In this document: piece by piece, positions 1-8,395 of the stretch
How the letters are laid out: every line of letters starts with the position of its first letter
Position numbering within the stretch: position 1 is the first letter of the stretch
Source: Collinsella aerofaciens
GTDB lineage: Bacteria; Actinomycetota; Coriobacteriia; Coriobacteriales; Coriobacteriaceae
DNA length: 64,000 bases
NCBI RefSeq assembly: GCF_015554145.1
Contig: NZ_JADNHZ010000008.1
Span: 1-64,000, forward strand
Direction of reading: 5' to 3'
The notes under the pieces: generated by a model
The model's input: the letters and a program-made list of their open reading frames with translations, nothing else
Told to the model about the DNA's origin: nothing
The model's database searches: none
Program-made: the position numbers and the translations under genes

Positions 1-175
1 CCCTTGACAGCGGATTGGGTCATATGAGCGAAAACCCGCCAGAGCGAGCAAGGTGCCTTGAAACGAGGCGGCATTGATCTTTTGGTCATGCCGCCGAAGT
101 TGAAAGGCAGATTGCCGCCCTGGCGGGTTTGCAGCGTCGAGCAGTTACGGCGTTTGGTAAAACGCCGTAACTCAA
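1..175 (+). ncRNA. Structured RNA, copy A (5' end cut off by window edge)
   Basis: Shares three identical blocks with copy B at 36682-36850: positions 48-63, 100-114 and 128-141. Between them the helices are conserved but the bases differ. P2 is AAACCCGCCA (32-41) with TGGCGGGTTT (121-130). P3 is TGCCTT (54-59) with AAGGCA (104-109). P4 is GGCGGCA (67-73) with TGCCGCC (89-95), extended by TGATC/GGTCA around a TTTT loop. A 12-bp hairpin follows, GTTACGGCGTTT (144-155) with 160-171. By analogy with copy B the 5' strand of a closing helix should lie just before base 1. The + orientation is inferred from purine-rich conserved single strands and a UUUU loop. It converges on the next gene, so here it is not a 5' leader of anything in the window. 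Family unknown. Confidence 0.7.
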
Positions 176-1084
176 CTAGAAGCGGTTGCCGCGGAAGCCG
201 CCACCGTTGCGGCCGCCACGGTCGCCACCGCGACCGCCGCGGTCGTTACCACGGTTGCCGCCGAAGCCACCACGGTTGCCACCGCGATCGCCATAGCCAC
301 CACGGTTGCCACCAAAGCCGCCGCGACCGCCACGGTCGCCGCCACGGTCGCCAAAGCCGCCACGGCCACCGCGATCGCCACCGCGACCGCCACGGTCGCC
401 GCCACGGCCACCGCGATCGCCAAAGCCGCCGCGACCGCCACGGTCGCCGCCACGGCCACCGCGCTCGTCACGGCCGCCGCGAGGACCGCGGTCCTCGTCC
501 AGGCCCATGGCGACGAGCGGAGCGATAACCTTATCGAGAGCGGCCATCAGCTCGGTAGCCTCCTCGTAAGAAAGCTCGGGCAGGAGCTTCTCCTTCTTGT
601 TGGCAAGCTCGACCAGGCCCTCAGCGGCATCCTCGGCAGCGAAGACAACGATCTTGCGCATATCGCCCTCGGCGTCGTCGATGCGGCCGACCAGATCGGC
701 AGCCTCGGCCTCGGCCATCAGGCCATCGAGCTCACGAAGGCGCATGCCCAGCAGGTCGGACATTTCCTTCTGCTCCATCTTGGGCTTGAGGTCAAGAAGC
801 TTGATGGCGCGCTCGATGTTCGCCATGCGCTCGGCCTTGGCCTCCTCCTCCTTGGAAATAGCAAAGCGACGGCTGCGCAGCAGGCGGGCGGCCTTCTGCA
901 TCTTGTCCATCAGCTCTTCGTCATCGTAATCAGCGGCGGCCTCGACAACCTCGGCCTCCTCGGCGGAAACCTCGTCAGCAGCCTCAACCTCGGCAGCTTC
1001 GGTCTCCACAGTCTCGACTGCCTCAACCTCGGCAGCCATGGTCTCGTTCTCGGTCTCGTTCATGATCTCTTCGTTCTCAGACAT
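176..1084 (-). CDS. Winged-helix protein with acidic N-terminus and RGG-repeat tail
   Basis: 302 residues in three parts. Residues 1-55 are very acidic (Glu/Ala-rich, low complexity). Residues about 55-195 are helical and resemble a MarR-type winged helix (segments around MEQKEMSDLLGMRLREL and RKIVVFAAEDA). Residues about 198-302 are almost entirely Arg, Gly, Asp, Phe and Asn, with about 20 RGG tripeptides, many as DRGGRGG or GGFGDRGG. RGG boxes bind RNA and promote phase separation in eukaryotic proteins; in bacteria they are uncommon, so RNA binding here is inference. The repeats show in DNA as 9- and 18-bp degenerate tandem units. The start is ATG at 1084 after an AGGAGTCTC-type SD. The stop lies next to the hairpin of structured RNA copy A, which may help end the transcript. 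Specific function unknown. Confidence 0.85.
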   Translation of the reverse strand: MSENEEIMNETENETMAAEVEAVETVETEAAEVEAADEVSAEEAEVVEAAADYDDEELMDKMQKAARLLRSRRFAISKEEEAKAERMANIERAIKLLDLKPKMEQKEMSDLLGMRLRELDGLMAEAEAADLVGRIDDAEGDMRKIVVFAAEDAAEGLVELANKKEKLLPELSYEEATELMAALDKVIAPLVAMGLDEDRGPRGGRDERGGRGGDRGGRGGFGDRGGRGGDRGGRGGDRGGRGGFGDRGGDRGGRGGFGGNRGGYGDRGGNRGGFGGNRGNDRGGRGGDRGGRNGGGFRGNRF

Positions 1085-1236
1085 GAGACTCCTTCTTGGC
1101 CCTCTCGGGCATCATCGCCCCATTCGCGGGGCCCGTCGCGCACTCTTTGCGCTTTAAACATTCATGCCTCTCGGCAAAACGTCCATTAGTTTATGGTGTC
1201 GTCACCCAATCTAACTGCAGAATCTATGTGCACACA

Positions 1237-2652
1237 TTAATGCGACATGTGCGACTCGCGGCGAGCGTACACCAGCGACACCGCGAACCCGACAACGGCA
1301 ATCACGGCCGCCACGCGCACGGCGGCTGCAAATCCTATCGCCTGGGCAACGTCCGACGCAACGCCTGCGGCGCCAGCAGCCACCGCAGAACTCGAAAGCA
1401 GGCCGATAAACAGCGACGGACCAAACGACGCGGCAATCATGTTCCACGTGTTAAGCAATGCCGTTCCGTGAGGATGCTCAGCGGCGGGGAGCGTCTCCAA
1501 ACCGGCGGTCTGCGAGGGGCTCAGTACCAAACCGACGCCGGCATACACCACAACGGTCAGCAGCACGACAACGCCGATGTTCATGCTTGCCGCGGTCATC
1601 GAGATTGCCGTCTGCCCCACAGCGATCAGGGCAAAGCCGACCGGCAGCAGCGGCCACGCACCACGGGCATCCATCACGCGTCCGCCCACAATCGAGGTCA
1701 CGGCGTTGCAGGCAATTGCCGGCAAAATGAGCAAGCCCGCAACAAAAGCGGTCATGCCGTATGCGCCCTCAAAATAGAGCGGCAGCAAAACGCTCATCGA
1801 GAACGTCGTCATCATCGACACCACCACAAGCAGGCACGCAGGCCAAAAACGAACGCTTGCCATGGGGCGCACGTTGAGCACCGGATGTTCGAGCTTGAGC
1901 TGGCGGACCGCAAACAGGCCAAGCAGCACCACAGCGGCGAAAAGCGTCACGATACCGGTCATCACATTGGTCGAGAACTCGCCTACGGAATACACAAACG
2001 CCGTAATGCCGACGGCGAGCAAAACAACCGACAGAATATCAAGCGTGGAGTTCGAGCGCTTTCCGACATTCCGAACGAGCCTTGCGCCCGCAGCGGCGAC
2101 CACGACACCGCCCACCAGTGGCACTACGAACACTGCCCTCCAGCCAAACAAGGTGCACATAAGACCACTAATCACGGGCCCAAACGCCGGCCCCAGCGTA
2201 ATGCAGGCACCGCCCAGGCTCAGATACAGACCGAGCTTCTCGCGCGGAGCGCAAGATAGCACAACATTCATCATGAGCGGAAACAGGATGCCCGATCCCG
2301 CAGCCTGCAAGATACGGCTCGGCAGCAAAACGGTAAACGACGGGGCGATCAGGCACAGGACTTCGCCGGCGACCATGCATCCGCATGCGAAAAACAGCAG
2401 TTTGCGCGTTGAGAAGCGACCGGACAGAAAGGCCATGACGGCCGTAAAGATCGACGTCACGATCATGTAGCCCGAAACAAGCCACTGCGCCGTGGTGGCA
2501 CTCACCGAAAAGGCCGCCATGATGTCGTGCAACGCCACGTTAATGATGTTCTCGTTAAAGGCTGCAACAAAGGCCGCGATATACATTACGACGAGAAACG
2601 CCGAAGCGGCCGATGGCGCTGCTTGAACTTGTTGCTGAGATTTGTTCCCCAT
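1237..2652 (-). CDS. MFS drug-exporter-like transporter (DHA2/EmrB type)
   Basis: 471 residues, almost all in hydrophobic spans. The N-terminal motif NENIINVALHDIM, followed by WLVSGYMI and a basic loop with SGRFSTRKLL, is characteristic of the DHA2 branch of the major facilitator superfamily (proton-coupled multidrug or metabolite exporters). I prefer the ATG at 2652 because AGGAAGGAA precedes it at good spacing; the reading frame stays open further upstream but with no SD. It is divergent from the deformylase gene, with about 200 bp between. The substrate cannot be read from sequence. It lies 150 bp upstream of the RGG gene on the same strand. Confidence 0.85.
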   Translation of the reverse strand: MGNKSQQQVQAAPSAASAFLVVMYIAAFVAAFNENIINVALHDIMAAFSVSATTAQWLVSGYMIVTSIFTAVMAFLSGRFSTRKLLFFACGCMVAGEVLCLIAPSFTVLLPSRILQAAGSGILFPLMMNVVLSCAPREKLGLYLSLGGACITLGPAFGPVISGLMCTLFGWRAVFVVPLVGGVVVAAAGARLVRNVGKRSNSTLDILSVVLLAVGITAFVYSVGEFSTNVMTGIVTLFAAVVLLGLFAVRQLKLEHPVLNVRPMASVRFWPACLLVVVSMMTTFSMSVLLPLYFEGAYGMTAFVAGLLILPAIACNAVTSIVGGRVMDARGAWPLLPVGFALIAVGQTAISMTAASMNIGVVVLLTVVVYAGVGLVLSPSQTAGLETLPAAEHPHGTALLNTWNMIAASFGPSLFIGLLSSSAVAAGAAGVASDVAQAIGFAAAVRVAAVIAVVGFAVSLVYARRESHMSH

Positions 2653-2856
2653 GCATTTCCTTCCTCTTGGAACGACAGTCGCATCGCCCCAGAGGAACAG
2701 TCCAGGGCGAACATGAGCCCTAGACTTACGCCAGACGCCGCACGCGGCGAATCTGGCAACATGGTCCAACGTCGAAAGATTGTAACGCGGACGTGCAGCT
2801 TTCCTTACGCGCTATTATTAAAAGTCCACGAAAGCATGAGACATGAGGAGCCCGCC

Positions 2857-3266
2857 ATGATTAAGCCCATCATGAAATCCGAGTTCTTTTTGCGCCTGCC
2901 TTCCGAAGACGCGGGCCCCGATGACACCGTGACCGGGCAGGACCTCCTGGATACGCTCCATGAGCATGAGCACGAGTGCGTGGGCCTCGCCGCCAATATG
3001 ATTGGCGTGCGCAAACGCATCATCTGCGTAAAGGACGGCAACAGGGCGCTCCTGATGTACACCCTCAAATTCTTGAGCAGGTCAATGCCTATCAGACGAG
3101 CGAAGGATGCCTTTCGCTGGTTGGAGAGCGCCCCTGTACCCGTTATCGCCGCATTAAGGTGGAGTATCTGGACGAGAACTTCGTCCACCGCATCAAAAAC
3201 TTCTCGGGCTACACCGCCGAGATCATCCAACACGAAATCGACCACTGCCAAGGAATCGTGATCTAG
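2857..3266 (+). pseudogene. def: Peptide deformylase, disrupted by a one-base frameshift
   Basis: Starts at ATG 2857 after GAGGAG and reads MIKPIMKSEFFLRL..GLAANMIGVRKRIICV, the N-terminal half of the short (about 136-residue) deformylase subtype. At 3061 the expected codon AAC is one A short (TAC ACC CTC instead of TAC AAC CCT C). The rest (PQILEQVNAYQTSEGCLSLVG ... IIQHEIDHCQG) is found in another frame. All three family motifs are present across the two frames: the G-AA box, EGCLSL with the metal Cys, and HEIDH with the catalytic Glu. Without correction the product ends at 3261 lacking motifs 2 and 3. It is either a true recent pseudogene or an assembly error at a short C/A run. A second deformylase-like gene lies at 16794. 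Confidence 0.8.
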
Positions 3267-3302
3267 GTCACTTGCCGACATGAGGGGACCGGAGGCTACC
3301 CT

Positions 3303-4226
3303 ATGGATATCAGCCGTTTTGGTGAGTTCGCTATCTTGGCGCAGTCGCGTACGTTTCTCGATGCGGCGGAGCTGCTCTTCATGTCGCAGTCGACTCTCTC
3401 CAAGCACATTATGGCAATGGAGCGCGAGCTCGGCTGTAATCTCATCGATCGGAGTCAACGCCACGTTACGCTCACCGCGCAAGGCGAAGCGCTCCTCCCC
3501 TATGCACAAAAGATAGCGACGCTCCAGCATCGCTATCTCGCTGCCATCCAGATAGCCGCAGATGAACCACTCGAACGCATCACCGTGGGCTCCATCCCCA
3601 TCATGGCTCCCTATGGAATCACGGACGCCGTCATCGATTTCCAGCAGGCGAACCCCTCGTATTCCGTTGAGCTCATCGAGGGCGAAGGCAGCGCACTCAA
3701 GCAGATGCTCTTGCGCGAGGACATCGACCTCGCCTTCATCCGCGACGGCGGCGCCATCGAGCCGGAGTTTAAAAAAATCCCCTTTACAACCGACCGGCTC
3801 GTGGCCGTTATCCCGCTCGACCATCCACTCGCCAAGCGCAACGCCATCGAGATCGACGACCTTATCGATGAGAATTTCCTTATGCTTCCCCAAGGCTCGT
3901 TCGTGAGCGAACTCACCCTCTCCCTTTGCCGCAAGGCAGGATTCAGCCCACGTGTCACGTTTACCGGCAAACGGGCAGAAAACATCATCTCGCTTGTCGC
4001 GCGCGATGCCGGCGTCTCGCTGCTCATGTGCAAGCCTGCCGAATCACTCGCCGGCGGCAAGGTGGCCCTCGTGCCGCTCGAGTCTGCAACGACCTCCGAG
4101 GTCAGGCTCTACCTCAAACGGAGCGCTGCGTACTCGCAAGCCGTCGTCTCGTTTATCGGCTTTCTCCCCTATCGCCAGCTTCTACAGGGCGGCCGCATGA
4201 CCTCCGAAGCGCCGCAGTCGTCGTAA
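3303..4226 (+). CDS. LysR-family transcriptional regulator
   Basis: 307 residues. The N-terminal winged helix has the usual LysR pattern (ISRFGEFAILAQSRTFLDAAELLFMSQSTLSKHI), followed by a periplasmic-binding-like effector domain from about residue 90 (ITVGSIPIMAPYGI..). Start ATG at 3303 after GGAGG. It faces the PTS/ceramidase/amidohydrolase operon tail-to-tail across a shared terminator and is the nearest regulator to that operon. Control of the operon is a guess from position only. Confidence 0.88.
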   Translation: MDISRFGEFAILAQSRTFLDAAELLFMSQSTLSKHIMAMERELGCNLIDRSQRHVTLTAQGEALLPYAQKIATLQHRYLAAIQIAADEPLERITVGSIPIMAPYGITDAVIDFQQANPSYSVELIEGEGSALKQMLLREDIDLAFIRDGGAIEPEFKKIPFTTDRLVAVIPLDHPLAKRNAIEIDDLIDENFLMLPQGSFVSELTLSLCRKAGFSPRVTFTGKRAENIISLVARDAGVSLLMCKPAESLAGGKVALVPLESATTSEVRLYLKRSAAYSQAVVSFIGFLPYRQLLQGGRMTSEAPQSS

Positions 4227-4288
4227 TCCCAGCACACACCGCCACTTTTGAGATGCCCCACAAACCAACCGGCAACGGTACAAAACGC

Positions 4289-4328
4289 AAAAGGCCCCGG
4301 ACAGCACAGCTGCCGTCCGAGGCCTTTT
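4289..4328. terminator. Bidirectional Rho-independent terminator
   Basis: Inverted repeat AAAAGGCCCCGGACAGC ... GCCGTCCGAGGCCTTTT between the convergent LysR and PTS genes. It has A and T tracts on the two sides, so it can stop transcripts from either direction. Confidence 0.85.
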
Positions 4329-4349
4329 AAATCAAAGCGGGTAGATGGA

Positions 4350-5792
4350 CTAGTCCACCGAGATGTTGAGGGTCTGACCGCCCTCGTCCTTCTTGGTGCC
4401 GATCACCATAGCGGCGATAAGCGCCAAAATAAAGGCGACCAGACCGGAGATGACAAGACCGATAAAGCCCGAATCGATGCCAGCGGGGTTGATAAAGCTC
4501 GGGAAGCCGAGCGAACCGGAGGCACCGAAGGCATAGAGCTTGGCACCCATAAGGCCGGCAATGGCGCCGCCGACACCTGCGGAAATGAAGGTCGCCCACA
4601 TGAGACGCTTACGCGGCAGCAGGATGGCGTAAAGCGCGGGCTCGTTGACGCCGAAGATCGACGAGACGAGAGCAGGGATGTTGATGACAGCGTTTTCCTC
4701 GGAATCCTTGGTTCGAATGATCATGCCGAGCACGGCACCGGCGATGGCGCACCCACCTGCGTATACGAGAGGGTTGATGAGGTCATAGCCGTAGGTTGCG
4801 ACATCGATGAACCACAGCGGAATGACGCCCCAGTGCAGACCGAACATGACGAGCAGGCTCCAGAACGTGCCGATGACAAAACCGGCGATGGCGGGCTGGA
4901 AGTTGATGAGCGCCAGGATGATTTGGGCAACGATGTTGGAGAGGACCGTCATGACCGGACCGACCACAAGCAGGCCCAGGATGCCACAAATGAGAAGCGT
5001 CAAAATGTTGGAGAAGAACGAGCTCACAAGCGCGGGCAGTGCGCCAGAAAGGAATTTGTGCACATTCGAGGCGATCCAGACGATGAAAATCGCAGGCAGA
5101 ATCGTCGATGAATAGTTCTGCATAATCAAAGGGATGCCAAAGATATCACCGTAGACATTGGACTCAAGGACCGTACCGGTGCCGAGCGTGTAAAGCGGGT
5201 CTCCACCCATAAGGGCAACGAGCGTCGGGTAGACGAGGATGCCGCCGAGGGCCATACCCATAACGGGCTTAAGTCCGAACTTCTTGGCAGCCGTCCAGCC
5301 GATGATAAGCGGGAAGTAATAGAAGACCGAATCTCCGATTGCCGAGAGCGTCACATAGGTATTGCTGTCCTTGGCGAGCCAACCGGCAACCGTGCAGAGG
5401 GCGAGCATCGACTTGATGAAGCCACCGGCCATAAGCACGCCAAGAACCGGTTGCAGGATCTCGGAAATGATGGCGAGTAGGCGCGAGAACGGATCGCCCT
5501 TCTTGACATTGTCGCCCTCATCGATATCAAGCGCGGGCTTGGCGTCGAACCCGCCGATCTGAACGAGTTCATTGTAGACGGACTCGACGGTGGCACCGAT
5601 TACGACCTGATACTGTCCACCGGCCTGGATGACGTCAACGACACCCTTCATGGCCTTGAGCTCATCGGTCTGGGCGAGCGATTCGTCCTTGAGGTGAAAG
5701 CGGAGACGCGTAATGCAGTGACTCACGTCCAGCACATTGTCTCGGCCACCGACCTTTGCGATGATTCCATCGCAAAGCTGCTGGTATTTCAT
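4350..5792 (-). CDS. PTS sugar transporter EIIBC (beta-glucoside/sucrose-type)
   Basis: 480 residues. The EIIB domain (1-85) carries the phosphorylatable Cys in VSHCITRLRF. EIIC follows from about residue 105 with ten or so membrane spans (LLAIISEILQPVLGVLMAGGFIKS, MGMALGGILVYP). There is no C-terminal EIIA, so phosphate must come from a separate IIA, such as a glucose-type Crr. The start is ATG 5792 with an AGGAGGAAT-type SD, and the protein starts MKYQQLCDGIIAKVGG as in family members. It is the last gene of the operon that begins at 9430; a 193-bp gap separates it from the gene before it. The sugar is unknown. With two ceramidase-like proteins and an amidohydrolase-fold protein as partners, a glycosylated or amide-linked substrate is plausible. 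Confidence 0.88.
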   Translation of the reverse strand: MKYQQLCDGIIAKVGGRDNVLDVSHCITRLRFHLKDESLAQTDELKAMKGVVDVIQAGGQYQVVIGATVESVYNELVQIGGFDAKPALDIDEGDNVKKGDPFSRLLAIISEILQPVLGVLMAGGFIKSMLALCTVAGWLAKDSNTYVTLSAIGDSVFYYFPLIIGWTAAKKFGLKPVMGMALGGILVYPTLVALMGGDPLYTLGTGTVLESNVYGDIFGIPLIMQNYSSTILPAIFIVWIASNVHKFLSGALPALVSSFFSNILTLLICGILGLLVVGPVMTVLSNIVAQIILALINFQPAIAGFVIGTFWSLLVMFGLHWGVIPLWFIDVATYGYDLINPLVYAGGCAIAGAVLGMIIRTKDSEENAVINIPALVSSIFGVNEPALYAILLPRKRLMWATFISAGVGGAIAGLMGAKLYAFGASGSLGFPSFINPAGIDSGFIGLVISGLVAFILALIAAMVIGTKKDEGGQTLNISVD

Positions 5793-5985
5793 GGTATTCC
5801 TCCTTTTTCTGAGCGGGGCATGGCATTGATTCCAGACCCCCGTAGTCGACGTGGGGAGCCACAGAACCCGCCTCCCCTTTAAAATCCGCGGGCGCATATA
5901 CGTCCGGGATGGGAGATAACAAGGGAAATAAGAACGCCGATCACACGGCCGCGACCCTCATGGGTCCCATGCCGTGGCGGCAAAA

Positions 5986-7104
5986 CTACAGGCGCGAATC
6001 TGGCGCGCCGAGAAGGCGCGCGGTTTGACAGAACTTATCGCATAGGCGCTCCGGTTCGCCTTGGGGAATCTGGGTACGCTCGGTCTCAAAGGAGAGGCCG
6101 TATTCACGCGCCGGAAGGAAGTACTCGTAATAGCCGTTGGTATAACCGCAGACAATCCCCTCAACCGGACATTCGCGCTTCATGCGAACGCCAAGGTCGC
6201 TGCCGAGCTCGCTCGGAAACACAAAGAGGTGCATACCACCCAAGCTGATAACGGCGCACTTGAGCGTGAGCGAAAAATCGTCATGGGCGACGGTGTGATA
6301 GAACGTCTGGGGCTCGATACGGTCGAGTTTAACCTCGCGATCGAGCTTGATTTGGGAAATCGCCTCGGCAAGACCGGTCGACACGCGCTCGACCTCGGGG
6401 ATGCCACGACCTTGGCGAAAATTGCGATCGCTGCAGTCGCCAGCAGCGCCCACGACCATGGCAGGATAGTACCCGAGGCTCGGGGCGAGCTTTTTACCGG
6501 TAAGGCCGGCAAGCTCACTCGTGAGCTCCGTACAATCGGGCCCGACGCAAGCGGAATGCACCGCCCAGTTCACAAAGCCCGCAAATGGCTTGCCTTCGGT
6601 ATCGAAGAACGAAACGACAATGACCTCATTGTCGGCGAGTTCGCCTGGGATGATGCGGTTGTCATAGAAACCGGTGACGACCTGCTTGCCCAGGCGGCAA
6701 ATCGCGGGCTGCGCATTGGCGCGGCACTCCTCAAAGCATTGGCAAATGGTATCGAGGAGCCAGCGATAGTAGTTCTCGTCGAATTTTCCCGTCCACCAGC
6801 TGCGGTGGTAAGCGACGATTGAAGTATGGTCGTGCGTCGCCGAGAGCAGGACGCAATCACGGTCAATGCCGTAGCGCTCGGCGAGCATTGTCTTGACTTC
6901 CTCGGCCATGCTTTCCTCGAACTCGAGGACATCGGCATTAAAGAGAAACACCTCGCGTTCGCCTTGCTGGAAGAGAATGGCGTTGGCGTAGACGTCGTCA
7001 TGGATGCCCGTCGCAGGCTCCAGGCGGTTGGGAAGATTGCGATAGCCAATTAGGTAGATGTCGCCCTGTGGGGTGATTTTGCGGCGCGCGTGTCCAATGT
7101 TCAT
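5986..7104 (-). CDS. Neutral/alkaline ceramidase-like hydrolase (paralogue 1)
   Basis: 372 residues matching the catalytic N-terminal domain of non-lysosomal neutral ceramidases. SATHDHTSI corresponds to the family's zinc-binding SATHTHSGP segment, and GFVNWAVHSACVG supplies the second His. The protein lacks the C-terminal immunoglobulin-like domain and has no signal peptide, so it is probably cytosolic. It would hydrolyse an amide bond, but the substrate need not be ceramide. Start ATG 7104 follows GGAGAACG. It sits 18 bp after a divergent paralogue and upstream of the PTS gene, which suggests it acts on the compound imported by the PTS. Confidence 0.75.
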   Translation of the reverse strand: MNIGHARRKITPQGDIYLIGYRNLPNRLEPATGIHDDVYANAILFQQGEREVFLFNADVLEFEESMAEEVKTMLAERYGIDRDCVLLSATHDHTSIVAYHRSWWTGKFDENYYRWLLDTICQCFEECRANAQPAICRLGKQVVTGFYDNRIIPGELADNEVIVVSFFDTEGKPFAGFVNWAVHSACVGPDCTELTSELAGLTGKKLAPSLGYYPAMVVGAAGDCSDRNFRQGRGIPEVERVSTGLAEAISQIKLDREVKLDRIEPQTFYHTVAHDDFSLTLKCAVISLGGMHLFVFPSELGSDLGVRMKRECPVEGIVCGYTNGYYEYFLPAREYGLSFETERTQIPQGEPERLCDKFCQTARLLGAPDSRL

Positions 7105-7122
7105 GCACGTTCTCCTTCTGTG

Positions 7123-8370
7123 TTACGCCGCATTCAAGGCGGCAATGATGATATCGACGAGGCGCTCATGGGAGCCGGCGGCAAAACCGGAGTTCATGGC
7201 CTCATAGGTGATCTTTTCGTACGCGTCGGGGGCCGGTAGGTATTTCTGTCCGCCGTTGACGAGCGTGGCAAAGAGCACAGAGCCGGACCGGGCGACGCGC
7301 ACGGTGGCGCCGAATGTACTCGAGACCTCGGGCTGCACGCCGACAAGCTCGACGTTTCCCAGCCGAAGCAGATAGACCCTCGTGTGCTGCTCACCGGCAG
7401 CATGAAACTCATACGTTCGATGCGGAGCCAAAGAGTAAAAATCGGCGCTTGTCTGAGCGGGCAGGAGGACGTCGACCGTGCGAGCATCGATGCCGGCAGC
7501 GCTATCCTCACGTGCCATGCGAGCGGCCTCAATCAAAGCATCGCCCAAGACCTGCCCCTGCTGGTGCAGCATGCGGTATCCGTCCTCATGGGCATCGACC
7601 GTCCGCTTCACGCCGGCGGCATCGAACGTGACGTTCATGGCGCGTTCCGCCGGACCTTGGTCGCCCGCGGCGCCCGGCAGCAACAGGGCAACGCCGCCCA
7701 GCTCACGCTCGAGTGACATGGCGGCAAAACCAAAGAGATCTCCGCTCGCCACGCGTCTCCCCTCGGAGTCGCGCGACCCGTCGAGCACGGAGGACTGGAC
7801 GTCCGCCGCCGCAAGTACGGCAACGTACTCGCCCCCGGCATCCCTCATGGCGAGCACGGGCATCGCGTGGTCGGCAAACCCCTCGGGATTCGAGCCCAAC
7901 CACCAGCCGGCCGGCGTCTCGATGTCGCGATTAACGTTCACGGGGCAGTCGCCCTCCGCCGTGGCGAGTGTGACGGAGCGAATGCCCGCAACAGCCCGCT
8001 CGACAGCCGTGCGGGCGGCGGCGATGAGCGCTGCGCGATAGCGCTCGTTGCGATCGCGGGCAGCAGCATCGGCAAGATGCCCGGGAGTGCGAACGTGAGG
8101 CATGGAAAACGTGTGGGTAGGAACCACCCAAGAGTAAGCGCCACTGCAGCCGGCGGCATCCTCGACGACCTCACGCAGATCGGCGAGCAGAGCCGGAGCA
8201 ATCGATGTGACCTCAAGCGAAAGAATGCAGGCGCGTCGCCCCGCCCCCTCGATGACAAGAGCACGGGCAAAGACCTCATGGCGGAGTTCGTCGAAACCGT
8301 CAAACGGCAATACGCCCCCAAGATCGATGGCCGCACGGGCGGCCCCAGCCCTCATCTCTCCTTTGTCCAT
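7123..8370 (-). CDS. Neutral ceramidase-like protein (divergent paralogue 2)
   Basis: 415 residues from ATG 8370, chosen because AGAGGGGGTG lies directly upstream and the start is 25 bp after the preceding gene; the frame is open a little further upstream. It has the fold of the ceramidase N-terminal domain: MRAGAARAAIDLGG at the start, WVVPTHTFSMPHV as the first metal segment, GAAGDQGP later. Where paralogue 1 has the second metal His (NWAVHSAC) this protein reads AAADVQSS, so one zinc ligand appears to be missing. It may be an altered enzyme or a non-catalytic partner of paralogue 1. Second gene of the operon. Confidence 0.65.
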   Translation of the reverse strand: MDKGEMRAGAARAAIDLGGVLPFDGFDELRHEVFARALVIEGAGRRACILSLEVTSIAPALLADLREVVEDAAGCSGAYSWVVPTHTFSMPHVRTPGHLADAAARDRNERYRAALIAAARTAVERAVAGIRSVTLATAEGDCPVNVNRDIETPAGWWLGSNPEGFADHAMPVLAMRDAGGEYVAVLAAADVQSSVLDGSRDSEGRRVASGDLFGFAAMSLERELGGVALLLPGAAGDQGPAERAMNVTFDAAGVKRTVDAHEDGYRMLHQQGQVLGDALIEAARMAREDSAAGIDARTVDVLLPAQTSADFYSLAPHRTYEFHAAGEQHTRVYLLRLGNVELVGVQPEVSSTFGATVRVARSGSVLFATLVNGGQKYLPAPDAYEKITYEAMNSGFAAGSHERLVDIIIAALNAA

Positions 8371-8395
8371 GGCAGACACCCCCTCTGATTGCCGC

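Noticed and set aside
176-480. CRISPR-like tandem repeats
   Set aside because: The 9-18-bp repeats are coding (RGG/DRGG), degenerate and without spacers.
172-569. Long open frames opposite the RGG tail (Ala/Val-rich and Pro/Arg-rich)
   Set aside because: They are shadows of the repetitive RGG codons; the composition is that of a low-complexity repeat read in other frames, with no SD.
1096-2259. 387-residue open frame antisense to the MFS gene
   Set aside because: His/Arg-rich composition typical of an antisense frame in GC-rich DNA; the MFS gene explains the region.
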